A DNA stretch of 35,839 bases, taken from positions 1 through 35,839 of the forward strand of contig JAJZZP010000174.1 in NCBI GenBank assembly GCA_021797515.1, read 5' to 3'. Both the position numbers and the translations under genes were made by a program. The notes beneath the pieces were generated by a model, which searched no databases, was not told the origin of the DNA, and worked only from the letters and a program-made list of their open reading frames with translations. Below, piece by piece: positions 25,097 through 34,643 of this stretch (the first letter of the stretch is position 1; every line of letters starts with the position of its first letter). The stretch is from Bacillota bacterium (lineage in GTDB: Bacteria > Bacillota > Sulfobacillia > Sulfobacillales > Sulfobacillaceae).

Positions 25097-25557
25097 CCTC
25101 ACTCATTTTGAACGGCGAGCAATGGACAACCGCCGTTAATCCAACCACGCGGCTTAGCGCGGCTCTTAGAGAGTCGGGCGGCGCGCTGGACGTCAAGGAA
25201 GGCTGCCTAACGGGTCATTGCGGTGCTTGTACCATTTTACTGGACGGACAGCCGGTGAAATCTTGTCTGTTGGTGTCGGGCCAGGCTGAGGGGCGGTCAG
25301 TGATTTCGTTAAAGGGACTTTCCACCGACCCCGTAGCCACGTACCTGCAGGAAAGTTTTTCCCGGGCGGGCGCGGTGCAATGTGGCTTTTGCACGCCTGG
25401 CATGATTATCGTCGCGACAGCTTTGGTCAAGGCGTCAGAAGTCCCGCTTTCGCGGGATGACATTCGTGCGGGATTGGTGGGTAACTTGTGTCGATGCACC
25501 GGCTATCACAAGATAGTCACGGCCGTGGAGGAGGCGAGTTATGTCCACGAAAGCTGA
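25093..25557 (+). CDS. Xanthine dehydrogenase 2Fe-2S subunit
   Basis: A 154-residue electron-transfer subunit with two [2Fe-2S] clusters. The plant-ferredoxin-type cluster uses Cys38, Cys43, Cys46 and Cys58; the second, helical cluster uses Cys97, Cys100 (CGFC), Cys133 and Cys135 (CRC). All eight are present. I start at GTG 25093, which overlaps the previous TGA (GTGA) and follows GGAGGTG; the frame is open further upstream inside the FAD gene. The end overlaps the large-subunit gene by 17 bases, so the three subunits are translationally linked. Confidence 0.9.
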   Translation: MTSLILNGEQWTTAVNPTTRLSAALRESGGALDVKEGCLTGHCGACTILLDGQPVKSCLLVSGQAEGRSVISLKGLSTDPVATYLQESFSRAGAVQCGFCTPGMIIVATALVKASEVPLSRDDIRAGLVGNLCRCTGYHKIVTAVEEASYVHES

Positions 25558-27862
25558 AACGCTGGGCACAGCACCGACCGAGCCGCGACGAATTATTGGC
25601 AAGCGCTTGGAAAAGAAGGATGCGCTGGCCAAGGCTCAGGGCCGTTTACCTTATGCAGCGGATTTTTCGGCCAGTGACATGTTGTATGCCAAAGTCGTGC
25701 GAAGCCCGTACGCTGTGGCCGCTATCGCCGAAATCAATACTGAGTCGGCTAAGACGGTTCCGGGGGTACGGGCTGTGCTCACTGCGAAGGATATTCCACA
25801 CAATTCAATTGTTTCCCGATTTGGCCAGTCCACCGATCTCGGGCGTCAATTCGAAGGAACGTATCGGGTTTTAGCAGAGGATCAGGTGCGCTATTACGGC
25901 GAGCCTGTCGTGTTGATTGCAGCTGATTCCCCTGAGATTGCCGAGAAAGCGGCTGAATTGATTGACGTTGAATATGAGCCCATGCCCGGGGTTTTTACGG
26001 TGCAGGACGCGATGAAACAAGGGGCCCCTGGGGTTGGGGGAGAAAAAAGTAACGTCGTTTCACACTTTGAAGTACGTCGTGGCAACGTCGAGGAGGCTTT
26101 TGCATCCGCTGACGTGATTGTGGAAAACACCTACACCGTGCCGATGGCCGACCATGCCTATCTGGAACCAGAATCCGGTATGGCCTGGATGGACGAAAAT
26201 GGGGTGCTGGTGATCCGTGTGGCAACCCAGGTGATTGAACACTGTTACGATATCGCCGACATATTAGCACTATCGCATAGTCAGGTTCGGGTTGCAGGGA
26301 CATGGGTCGGAGGGGGATTCGGCGGGAAAGAAGATATGACTGTCGAACCCTATATTGCAGTACTTGCGTGGGCCACCAAACGTCCAGTTAAACTAACGTT
26401 TACGCGCCAGGACTCGTTGATTGGACACGGAAAGCGTCACCCTTTTACCATGACGTACAAAACCGGGGTAAAGCGCACCGGTGAGTTGGTGGCGGTCAAG
26501 GCGGAACTCATAGCCGATGCTGGGGCTTACGTTACGTTAACGCCCTGGGTACTGCTCTACGCAACTGCGAATGCCTGTGGTCCCTACGAAGTGCCCCATG
26601 TGGAGATTAGTGCAACGGCGGTACTAACCAACAACTGTCCCAGTAGCGCCTACCGTGGATTCGGGGCGGTTCAACCCAATGTCGCGTATGAATCCCAGAT
26701 GGACGAGCTAGCCCGCCAACTCGGGATGGGGCCGGTGGAATTTCGGCGCAAGAACTTGATTCAACAAGGTTCCCAACTTCCGCACGGACATCATTATGAC
26801 CGCCCGGTACTGGCCGACACGGTGGGAAGCCAAGTGTGGGAGGCGATTCAAGCTAGACCCTTACCGTCACCTCGGGGAGATTTGCGTTTTGGACGTGGGA
26901 TCGCCTACAGCATGACGAGTTATGGTCGGTTGATGTTTTTACGCGACACGTCGCGCTGCTGGATCCGCCTAGAACGCGACGGCACGGCCGTAGTGCGTTG
27001 TGGCGTTCCCGATATCGGCGGAGGGCAGGTGTCGTCACTGCGATTCATCGTGTGCGAAGAACTAGGTCTTGGCGTTGATCAAGTCGAGGTCTATAATGCG
27101 GATTCGGTGTTGACGCCTTTGGCGGGCACAACTACTGCTACTCGTCAACTCTACATGTCGGGCAACGCCACTTTGGCTGCGGCCCATGAGTTAAAGCGCC
27201 GCTTATCTGAAAAGGCAAAATCCCACTTGGGTCCAGACATTGATCGGTTCGCTTTTGAAGACGGCTACATTATCTCGCAAACCGATAATCGTCGAGTCGC
27301 CCTGTCCGAAATCATCAACGAATGTTATCACGATGGCGTCGAAATGTACTATGAGGCTCAGTTCAATGCACCTGTGGTGGATATTCCGACGTCAGCAGAA
27401 TTGAACACGCCCTTATTTGCCGATTATACATTTGGGGCCCAAGCGGTCGATGTGGCTGTTGACACTAAAACCGGCAAGGTTGACGTGATGCGGGTCGTCA
27501 ATGGTCTGGATGTGGGCACGGTTATCAATCGTCTCAATTGCGAAGGACAGATGGAAGGCGGAACCGTACAAAACCTCGGTTACGCACTAACCGAGGAGGT
27601 CACAGCGCCGGACGGCATCATGACCAGCACGACGTTTGGCGAGTATCTTATCCCCACAACTCTGGATGTGCCCGATATCGAGACAATCGTTATTGAGTCT
27701 GGTACAGGAGTGGGGCCATACGGCGCTAAGGGAGTAGGTGAACCGTCATGCAACGGCATTGCACCAGCAATTCTCAATGCGATTCAAGACGCGGTAGGTA
27801 TACGGGTAACGAGCTTGCCCGCTTCGCCCGAGAGAGTTCTTTCGGCATTACAAGCCTTGTAA
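25541..27862 (+). CDS. Xanthine dehydrogenase molybdenum-binding large subunit
   Basis: A 773-residue Mo-pterin catalytic subunit. All three xanthine-oxidising signatures are intact: GGGFGGKE (257-264; Glu264 corresponds to the substrate-binding Glu802 of bovine XDH), AYRGFG with Arg372 (Arg880) and GVGE with Glu734 (catalytic Glu1261). These make hypoxanthine/xanthine hydroxylation the best call. GGAGGAGG lies upstream of ATG. The length is standard for separate large subunits. No XdhC-type cofactor-insertion gene is present in the window. Confidence 0.88.
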   Translation: MSTKAETLGTAPTEPRRIIGKRLEKKDALAKAQGRLPYAADFSASDMLYAKVVRSPYAVAAIAEINTESAKTVPGVRAVLTAKDIPHNSIVSRFGQSTDLGRQFEGTYRVLAEDQVRYYGEPVVLIAADSPEIAEKAAELIDVEYEPMPGVFTVQDAMKQGAPGVGGEKSNVVSHFEVRRGNVEEAFASADVIVENTYTVPMADHAYLEPESGMAWMDENGVLVIRVATQVIEHCYDIADILALSHSQVRVAGTWVGGGFGGKEDMTVEPYIAVLAWATKRPVKLTFTRQDSLIGHGKRHPFTMTYKTGVKRTGELVAVKAELIADAGAYVTLTPWVLLYATANACGPYEVPHVEISATAVLTNNCPSSAYRGFGAVQPNVAYESQMDELARQLGMGPVEFRRKNLIQQGSQLPHGHHYDRPVLADTVGSQVWEAIQARPLPSPRGDLRFGRGIAYSMTSYGRLMFLRDTSRCWIRLERDGTAVVRCGVPDIGGGQVSSLRFIVCEELGLGVDQVEVYNADSVLTPLAGTTTATRQLYMSGNATLAAAHELKRRLSEKAKSHLGPDIDRFAFEDGYIISQTDNRRVALSEIINECYHDGVEMYYEAQFNAPVVDIPTSAELNTPLFADYTFGAQAVDVAVDTKTGKVDVMRVVNGLDVGTVINRLNCEGQMEGGTVQNLGYALTEEVTAPDGIMTSTTFGEYLIPTTLDVPDIETIVIESGTGVGPYGAKGVGEPSCNGIAPAILNAIQDAVGIRVTSLPASPERVLSALQAL

Positions 27863-27901
27863 CTCGCCGGTGAATTGGAAAATAGATGGGAGGTGAATCC
27901 A

Positions 27902-29335
27902 ATGGGGATGAATAATTCGGAAAGCCATAGCGATGGAGATTTTATAGTCGAGGTTCATAGTATCGACGTTATCCCCGAATCGGAACGCCACGGCACAGTG
28001 CGCTCGCTATTTCCCTTATGGTTTGGCGCGAACGCCATGATAGTGACAATTACGACTGGAATGTTGGCGGCGGTCACTGGATTTTCGGTCGGATGGGCTT
28101 TGGTTTCGGTTGCGTTGGGGGTGATTATCGGTGCTGTCTTTATGGCATATCATTCGGCTCAAGGCCCACATTTAGGACTGCCGCAGATGATTCAGAGCCG
28201 GGCTCAGTTTGGGTATTATGGCGCATCGTTGCCGCTAATTCTCGTACTCGCCATGTACATTGGATTTTTTGCTGCCGGAGGGGTTTTAGGCGGGCAAGCT
28301 ATCGCTATGCTGATTCACATCAACTTGTCGGCCGGTATTATTATTATGTCGGTGTTGAACTGCCTTTTAGCGCTTTTCGGATACAACATTATTCATCAGT
28401 TTGAGAAAGTGGTCTCGGTACTGTTTGGCATTGTGTTCATCATTTTTACCGCATTCCTTTTGTTTGATCGTACCGGCGCAGTGGGTCATGTGGCCTCTAA
28501 ACCTTCGGCGTTCATGACTGGGCCCTTTCTCTTGGGAGTGGCTATCGCTGCTATCTATGAGATTACCTATGCGCCATATGTTGCGGACTACTCGCGGTAT
28601 TTGCCGTCGTCTACCAGCATTCGTAGCGCCTTTTGGTATACCTATGGTGGGACGGTGATTAGTGGTGTATGGATGATGGTGCTGGGGGTGTTGGTTCAGG
28701 CATGGATGCCCAGCTCGAATCCAGTGGGAGCCTTTGCCGCAGTTGCTCAGCATCTGGGTTCCTGGTTTGAGATTGTTACGCTCATCGTCGTGGCACTCGG
28801 TATTCTCAGTGTTAATACTCTCAATATCTACGGCGGATTTATGTCGTCCCTCACCATTGTCAACGCGTTTGTGCACAAATTAAAGGCCTCCTTAGCGTTG
28901 CGCGTGTGGTTCATTGTGCCCGTGACTATTGTCGGTACCTATCTGACCTTTCTTTACAAGGCCAACTTATTGGCGAGTTATGAAAACTTCTTGTCGTTTC
29001 TGCTTTATTTTATGATTCCCTGGACGGCCATTAATCTGACCGACTACTATCTGTTGCGGCACGGTCACTATCGTTCAGAGGCATTCTTTGATCCGCAGGG
29101 CGAATACCACGGGATAAGTTGGCCGGGTATTATCACCTATGTGATTGGTTTTTTGGTAGAAATTCCGTTTATGAACAGTGTCGTCTATGAGGGGCCGGTG
29201 GCTAAAGCTCTCGGAGGAGGAGATATTTCTTGGGTCATTGGCGTCATTGTATCTGGCACGGTGTACTTCTTATGGATGAAAAATCAATTATTGGTGGATA
29301 AGGTATCCTTCAATACCGTTAAAGCCAAGCCATAG
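27902..29335 (+). CDS. NCS1-family nucleobase:cation symporter
   Basis: A 477-residue permease with about 12 membrane helices, of the purine/cytosine permease (NCS1) family, importing nucleobases or related hydantoins/allantoin with a cation. Seen: the N-terminal RHGTVRSLFPLWFGANAM segment before TM1, GLPQMIQSRAQFGYYG, and the APYVADYSRYLP motif after TM6, all hallmark blocks. GGGAGGTG lies 6 bases before ATG 27902; ATG 27875 in frame has no site. It sits between the two Mo-hydroxylase sets, supporting import of the substrate they oxidise. Confidence 0.88.
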   Translation: MGMNNSESHSDGDFIVEVHSIDVIPESERHGTVRSLFPLWFGANAMIVTITTGMLAAVTGFSVGWALVSVALGVIIGAVFMAYHSAQGPHLGLPQMIQSRAQFGYYGASLPLILVLAMYIGFFAAGGVLGGQAIAMLIHINLSAGIIIMSVLNCLLALFGYNIIHQFEKVVSVLFGIVFIIFTAFLLFDRTGAVGHVASKPSAFMTGPFLLGVAIAAIYEITYAPYVADYSRYLPSSTSIRSAFWYTYGGTVISGVWMMVLGVLVQAWMPSSNPVGAFAAVAQHLGSWFEIVTLIVVALGILSVNTLNIYGGFMSSLTIVNAFVHKLKASLALRVWFIVPVTIVGTYLTFLYKANLLASYENFLSFLLYFMIPWTAINLTDYYLLRHGHYRSEAFFDPQGEYHGISWPGIITYVIGFLVEIPFMNSVVYEGPVAKALGGGDISWVIGVIVSGTVYFLWMKNQLLVDKVSFNTVKAKP

Positions 29336-29355
29336 CAAATAAGGAGTGGTGATGC

Positions 29356-31689
29356 ATGCCGGAAGTCGGACGCAACCTGCCGCGCAAAGACGGCGTAGCC
29401 AAAATCAGCGGGAAAGAGCCTTATTCTCACGATATTCATTTACCAAACATGCTATATGCTGCGGTCTATCGAAGCCCGTTGGCCCATGTCCGTATTCGGT
29501 ATGTCGACACCAGTGGGGCTCAGGCTCTGGGGGCGATATGTTTGACGCCCCAAGAGGTACCTGATGTGATTTATAACGAACGTATTGTGAGCATCCCCAC
29601 CAAAACCTATAAGGACCGGCGGGTACTGCCCACCGTGGCCCGGCATGTGGGGGAGGCCATTGTGGGTGTAGCGGCCGAGACAGAAGAGCTGGCCATAAGG
29701 GCACTGAGTAGTCTCCGAATTGACTTTGAACCCCTGCCTTCTGTGCTTAACGCCGAAGAGGCACTGAAACCGGAGAGTCCGAAATTATACGACCGTATCT
29801 GGCTAGGTGAGAAACCAATCGAGATGACCGGGAATATTGCGTGTGAGCGTCACATTACCGAAGGCGATCCCGAAGCTGGTTTTCGCGAAGCGGACTTTGT
29901 TGTGGAGCGTCGCTATACTACGCCACGTAAGTATCACGGCCAGATGGAGACCAAAGCCGCGGTATGCCAACCGCTGCCTAACGGGGGCATCAACGTATGG
30001 GCCACAGTCCAGTCAGTACACAATGTGCGACAAGTGCTGGGTCAAATCTATGGTATTCCGCTGTCCAAGGTGAATGTAAAAAAGCTGTCGATCGGTGGAA
30101 GTTTTGGCTCCAGTATTCAGATGAACTCTATCATTCCAATTTGTGTGGGCCTTGCCCTGAAGTCGGGAAGACCGGTCAAACTTATCAGCCCACGCGAAGA
30201 CGATATGTATGACCACTCACATTATCAGACCGAGATGGTGCTTAAAGTTGGCGTGAAGCAGGATGGTACGTTCACGGCTGCAAAAATGAATGTGATTGCA
30301 GACATTGGTGCCCACCATATCCAAGCTGATGCATTGCTGGGCGTGATGGCGGGATGGTTGGCATCGCTGTACAAGTGGAAGAACTTCCAATTCGACGGTC
30401 AGGCGGTTTATACCAACAAGGTACCGGGTTGCGCCCTACAAGGATTCGGTAATCCCCTAGTCAACTTTGCGGTGGAGCAACACATGGATATCATCGCCGA
30501 AATGTTGGGCCGGGATCCTGTCGATTTGCGACTACAAAATTATATCGGAGAAGGTGATGTGTTTTGGGGGCAAGGGCCGTCAATAAAATCCATCATTGAA
30601 AGTTGCGGGGTAGAAGAGATCTTGCGGGAGGGATCAACTCGTATCGGGTGGAATCAGCGGCGAGAGCCACACGAAAAGAGCGGCCGGTATCGCCGGGGCA
30701 TTGGCGTCGCCCGAGGATTTCACACCTCAGGTACGGCGGGTCCCAAACCCGGTGATGTGATCGACTTTTCCAGTGCTACGATTAAGGTGAATGAGGACGG
30801 GACTGTTGACATTTTGACACCGGTGATAGACCACGGAGGCGGAACTGGCGAGGCCATCGTCAAGATTGTTGCTGACACGCTGCATGTGCCTTATACCATG
30901 GTAGAGCTGTCGGACGTTGATGCCAGAACCACTGGGTATGATGTGGCGACGCATGCTACTCGCGGGGTATATTGCGGAGGAGGAGCGGCTGCTCATGTCG
31001 CCGAAGAGGTGCGTACCCAGATTCTTGCCATGGCAGGACGCATCCTCGACGAGGAACCTAGTGGTCTGGCACTGGACTTGACGGCGGAACGCGGCACTCA
31101 CGTCTACGTTCAATCCGATCCAAATCGGTTCGTCTCCCTTAAAGATATTGCCAAGACGGCACAAATTAAAAGCTGGGGAACGATGGCCGCAACTGGTAGC
31201 TACCGTCAATCTTCGGCGCCGCCCTGTTTCATGGGGCATTTTGTCGAGGTCGAGGTCGATACGGAGACCGGTGAAGTACGTGTGGTACGCGCCATCTTGC
31301 TATCGGACGCTGGGACGGTCGTGAATCCGGACCTGTTAGCCGGACAGCTCATCGGTGCGTTTGCTCGCGGGATAGGATTTGCGTTGCAGGAGCACACCCA
31401 AACGCTGCCATCCGGTACCTTGAATCACGGCGGGTGGTTGACCGATTACCGGATGGGAACTTCTTGCGATGTACCCCCACCGGACGCCATGGACGTGTAT
31501 TTCGCTCATACGTATGAATCGACCGGCCCCTTTGGAGCTAAGGGCGTAGCAGAGGCTGCGCTAAGCTCGGTGTGGTCAGCTGTAGCTAATGCGATCTATA
31601 ACGCGGTGGGCGTTAGAGTCTATGATTTGCCCATCACGCCGGAGGTGCTTTTAGAAGCATTAAGCGCACCGCAACTGATAGAGGCCTGA
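29356..31689 (+). CDS. Second Mo-hydroxylase large subunit, divergent active site
   Basis: A 777-residue homologue of the xanthine dehydrogenase large subunit, clearly Mo-pterin binding in layout, but different at the substrate pocket. GGGFGGKE is replaced by GGSFGSSI (247-254), so the Glu that binds xanthine is Ile. The arginine of AYRGFG is Gln362 in ALQGFG. The catalytic glutamate is kept (Glu733 in GVAE). The protein is therefore probably active on a ring or aldehyde other than xanthine. The CO-dehydrogenase loop (AYRCSF) is absent. AGGAG lies ahead of ATG 29356. It leads a second Mo-FAD-FeS gene set in an order different from the first. Confidence 0.83.
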   Translation: MPEVGRNLPRKDGVAKISGKEPYSHDIHLPNMLYAAVYRSPLAHVRIRYVDTSGAQALGAICLTPQEVPDVIYNERIVSIPTKTYKDRRVLPTVARHVGEAIVGVAAETEELAIRALSSLRIDFEPLPSVLNAEEALKPESPKLYDRIWLGEKPIEMTGNIACERHITEGDPEAGFREADFVVERRYTTPRKYHGQMETKAAVCQPLPNGGINVWATVQSVHNVRQVLGQIYGIPLSKVNVKKLSIGGSFGSSIQMNSIIPICVGLALKSGRPVKLISPREDDMYDHSHYQTEMVLKVGVKQDGTFTAAKMNVIADIGAHHIQADALLGVMAGWLASLYKWKNFQFDGQAVYTNKVPGCALQGFGNPLVNFAVEQHMDIIAEMLGRDPVDLRLQNYIGEGDVFWGQGPSIKSIIESCGVEEILREGSTRIGWNQRREPHEKSGRYRRGIGVARGFHTSGTAGPKPGDVIDFSSATIKVNEDGTVDILTPVIDHGGGTGEAIVKIVADTLHVPYTMVELSDVDARTTGYDVATHATRGVYCGGGAAAHVAEEVRTQILAMAGRILDEEPSGLALDLTAERGTHVYVQSDPNRFVSLKDIAKTAQIKSWGTMAATGSYRQSSAPPCFMGHFVEVEVDTETGEVRVVRAILLSDAGTVVNPDLLAGQLIGAFARGIGFALQEHTQTLPSGTLNHGGWLTDYRMGTSCDVPPPDAMDVYFAHTYESTGPFGAKGVAEAALSSVWSAVANAIYNAVGVRVYDLPITPEVLLEALSAPQLIEA

Positions 31690-31713
31690 CACGGTTGAGA
31701 AAGGGGTGAGGAC

Positions 31714-32613
31714 ATGCTGGCAAATTCTCGGGTCTTAGCAGCGGACTTTGACTTGATAAACCCTCGGTCGTTGGAAGAGGTGCTTTCGCTTCTGGCTGCG
31801 CACGGGGATCGCGCAGCATTGCTCTTTGGCGGCACGGACTTGTTAGTACAGATGAAAATGGGGCGGCGTAGTTCCGAGAAAGTAATCAACTGTCGATGGC
31901 TAGAGGAGTTAAAGGGGATTCAAGAGATTGGTGAGAATCTCGAAATCGGGGCTGGTAGTTCACTAAACCAGGTTGGCGAGGACGAACGGGTGCGTCGTGA
32001 GTTTCCCGCACTTGAAGACGCTATTCTTTCCATCGCCGGCCCGGCCATTCGTCACATGGGAACTATCGGTGGAAACGTGGTCAATGCGTCACCCGCAGCT
32101 GATGCTGTGGTGGCGCTTGTCGCCCATCGGGCTCGGTTTAGGTTGCAAAATCAAACGGGAACGCGTGTTGTCGATTCTACCGAGTTTTTTCTTGGGCCTG
32201 GAAAAACTGTGCGACGGCCGGATGAAATATTGACACACATTCTGTTGGCGCGGCCGCAGGGTATGAGTGTGTCAGGACATTTTCGCAAAGTCGGCCGAGT
32301 GGCTGGAGATATCGCCAAACTCAGTGTGGCGGTGACGGCGGAGAAGTCGTTGGTGGGCGTTGTGAACTGGCACGTCGCCATGGGTTCGGTGGCACCCACC
32401 CCAGTGGTTCTGTGTGAAGTTGAAGCGTTACTCAACCACAATCGACCCCTCGACGGCGACATCACGAGTGCCATTCGTGCGACGGTCGCCCAGAGCATTA
32501 CTCCGATTGATGACGTGCGATCGACCGCGTGGTACCGTAAACGCGTGTCCGGCGTGACAGTGAGCGATTTGTGCGAACAAGTCTGGAAGGAATTCGAGGG
32601 GGGTAAGGCATGA
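31714..32613 (+). CDS. Second Mo-hydroxylase FAD-binding subunit
   Basis: A 299-residue FAD subunit homologous to the protein at 24266 but only distantly similar. It has FGGTDLLVQMK near residue 40 and the MGTIGGNV loop with SPAAD after it; the C-terminal flavoprotein domain is complete. AAAGGGGTG precedes ATG. Its stop overlaps the ATG of the iron-sulfur gene by four bases. It should pair with the divergent large subunit and the next gene product. Confidence 0.87.
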   Translation: MLANSRVLAADFDLINPRSLEEVLSLLAAHGDRAALLFGGTDLLVQMKMGRRSSEKVINCRWLEELKGIQEIGENLEIGAGSSLNQVGEDERVRREFPALEDAILSIAGPAIRHMGTIGGNVVNASPAADAVVALVAHRARFRLQNQTGTRVVDSTEFFLGPGKTVRRPDEILTHILLARPQGMSVSGHFRKVGRVAGDIAKLSVAVTAEKSLVGVVNWHVAMGSVAPTPVVLCEVEALLNHNRPLDGDITSAIRATVAQSITPIDDVRSTAWYRKRVSGVTVSDLCEQVWKEFEGGKA

Positions 32614-33119
32614 CAGAGAAAGAAACGCCTATTACCTTAATTGTCAATGGGCGAACACATCGGGTATTTGTCAGTCCATCCGCTCTGTTACTCAACGTGT
32701 TGCGAGATCAGTTAAATGTGATGGGACCCAAATACGGATGCGGGATTGGAGAATGTGGGGCGTGCAGTGTGCTTATCGATGGCGAACTGTCGCTGTCCTG
32801 TTTGACACTCGCCGTGTCGGTAATGGGGCATGTGATCACGACGGTGGAGGCCGTGGTAGAAGATCCGGTGGGAAAAATTGTCGCCGATAAATTCTTGAGT
32901 CATGCGGCGGTGCAGTGTGGTTTTTGTACGCCTGGGATGTTGGTGGCGGCGACGAGCCTTTTGCAATCCGAGAGATCCCCTAGTGAAGAGGATATTCGCC
33001 AGCATTTGCGGGGCAATCTTTGCCGATGCACGGGGTACGCGGCTCTCGTAAGATCCGTGCAGGATGCCGCTGAGAGCCTCGATGGCGAGCCCGACCATGA
33101 GATGCGCGCAGGGAACTAA
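32610..33119 (+). CDS. Second Mo-hydroxylase 2Fe-2S subunit
   Basis: A 169-residue iron-sulfur subunit. First cluster ligands are Cys44, Cys49, Cys52 and Cys64; the second cluster uses the CGFC and CRC motifs, all intact. An acidic C-terminal tail of about 15 residues follows. ATG overlaps the FAD-subunit stop (ATGA). Confidence 0.9.
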   Translation: MTEKETPITLIVNGRTHRVFVSPSALLLNVLRDQLNVMGPKYGCGIGECGACSVLIDGELSLSCLTLAVSVMGHVITTVEAVVEDPVGKIVADKFLSHAAVQCGFCTPGMLVAATSLLQSERSPSEEDIRQHLRGNLCRCTGYAALVRSVQDAAESLDGEPDHEMRAGN

Positions 33120-33133
33120 CCGGGGGTGGGTTT

Positions 33134-34558
33134 ATGTGGGATTTCGGTATTGAAAACGGCGTTGTGATGACAGCCAGGGCGATTTATGAGGCGAATATTT
33201 ACGGTAGTGGCGGAACCATAGGTGCGATTACCACAAAGCGTCAGCCAGCATCTACTGTGATAGATGCTGCAGGATTAGTGGTGTTGCCGGGAATGATTGA
33301 TGCGCATGTGCATTCGCGTGACCCAGGGTTTCCAGACAAAGAGGACTTTTTTCACAGCACTCGGGCGGCCGCAGCCGGAGGTGTTACCACTATTTTAGAA
33401 ATGCCTAATAGTGTGCCAGCCGTCATGGATGCTGAGGCACTGCGCAAGCGGCGTGCATATTTAGCTGACAGAGCATACGTGGATTACGGACTATGGGGAT
33501 TGGCTTTGGCTACCACTACATCAGCGGAATTTCAGGCTATGGTAGAGGAGGGTGCCTGCGGGTTTAAATTCTTTTGGGGTTATGCGCTTGATCCGCGGAC
33601 CTTTGAACTGGTGTACAATCCGGCGCCGGGGGCCGATTTGCTGGACCCTCCCTCGGACGGGCAGGTATTGGAAATATTTCAAAGGGTAGCTCAAACCGGC
33701 CGTGTACTGGCGGTGCATGCAGAGAATCAGTCGGTTATCGGAACATTATCTCGTTACGCAGACAAGTTGGGTTACGATGCCTTAGTGCAAAGCCGCCCGG
33801 AACTCACGGAAATAATGGCTATCCACGCGGCCATCGATTTGGCTGAGCACACTGGGGCCCGGTTACACATCGTCCATCTCGGTGCAGCCGAGGGTGCCCG
33901 AATAGTACATGCAGCTGCCGAACGTGGAGTTCAGGCAACGTGTGAGACGTGTCCTCAGTACCTCACTCTAAGTGATAGGGATTACGCTCGTGTGGGGACT
34001 CCGATGAAAGTGTATCCGCCCATTCGTTCGGAGGCCAATCGGCAAGGCTTAGTCATGGCTTTAAAGGAGGGCCTCATCCGACTCATTGCATCTGATCATG
34101 CTCCGCACACCGCGGCATCCAAAAAAGGACCGCTCGATCAGATTCCGGCGGGCATAGCCGGCGTGGAAACGCTGTTCCGATTGATTTTGGACATGGCGCT
34201 TCGGGGAGATCTCGAGCTCGGGCAAGTGGTTCGGTACATGAGTGAGGAACCAGCTCGACTATTTGGTTTATATCCTCAAAAGGGTGCCATCTTGCCGGGA
34301 GCAGATGCGGACATGGTATTGGTGGATCTTGACGGTTCCTGGACAGTGAGTGCGGATAAGCTCCATTCGTTAAACCCGCTCAATCCATGGGAGGGTCAGA
34401 CGTTAAAAGGTGATATCCGGGCAACTGTTTTACGCGGTCGCGTCATCTTTCAAGACGGTTCGATCGTCGGCAGCCCAGGGGGATGCTTTGTGGCACCTTC
34501 CAACGGCCAATCAAGTCGAGCATTGATTTCGTCTGGATCGATTCAGGAACAATCCTAG
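33134..34558 (+). CDS. Cyclic amidohydrolase, allantoinase/dihydroorotase type
   Basis: A 474-residue binuclear-zinc hydrolase that opens a cyclic ureide or amide. Metal ligands are His58 and His60 (HVHSRDPG), Lys145 (FKFFWG, the carbamylated lysine), His195 (HAEN), His248 (HIVHLG) and Asp321 (SDHAPH). The HxHxR motif with Arg62 and the MPNSVP loop are dihydroorotase-like, where the arginine binds a substrate carboxylate; allantoinases normally have HxHFN/DPG and a MPLNSxP loop. The lysine segment is allantoinase/hydantoinase-like. Context favours allantoinase; motifs leave another cyclic ureide open. GGGGGTGG precedes ATG. Confidence 0.82.
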   Translation: MWDFGIENGVVMTARAIYEANIYGSGGTIGAITTKRQPASTVIDAAGLVVLPGMIDAHVHSRDPGFPDKEDFFHSTRAAAAGGVTTILEMPNSVPAVMDAEALRKRRAYLADRAYVDYGLWGLALATTTSAEFQAMVEEGACGFKFFWGYALDPRTFELVYNPAPGADLLDPPSDGQVLEIFQRVAQTGRVLAVHAENQSVIGTLSRYADKLGYDALVQSRPELTEIMAIHAAIDLAEHTGARLHIVHLGAAEGARIVHAAAERGVQATCETCPQYLTLSDRDYARVGTPMKVYPPIRSEANRQGLVMALKEGLIRLIASDHAPHTAASKKGPLDQIPAGIAGVETLFRLILDMALRGDLELGQVVRYMSEEPARLFGLYPQKGAILPGADADMVLVDLDGSWTVSADKLHSLNPLNPWEGQTLKGDIRATVLRGRVIFQDGSIVGSPGGCFVAPSNGQSSRALISSGSIQEQS

Positions 34559-34643
34559 GGCAGCACATCTTCAATCTCTGCTCCGGGGCTTCACGTGACA
34601 CCGCGGAACCGTAAAGGTTATGATACCCGAGGAGGGGAAGCGC

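Noticed and set aside
24266..33119. Aerobic CO dehydrogenase (cox) operon, suggested by the subunit types and CoxG
   Set aside because: Neither large subunit has the AYRCSF active-site loop of CO dehydrogenase; the first has full xanthine dehydrogenase signatures, and PucR, NCS1 and amidohydrolases surround them.
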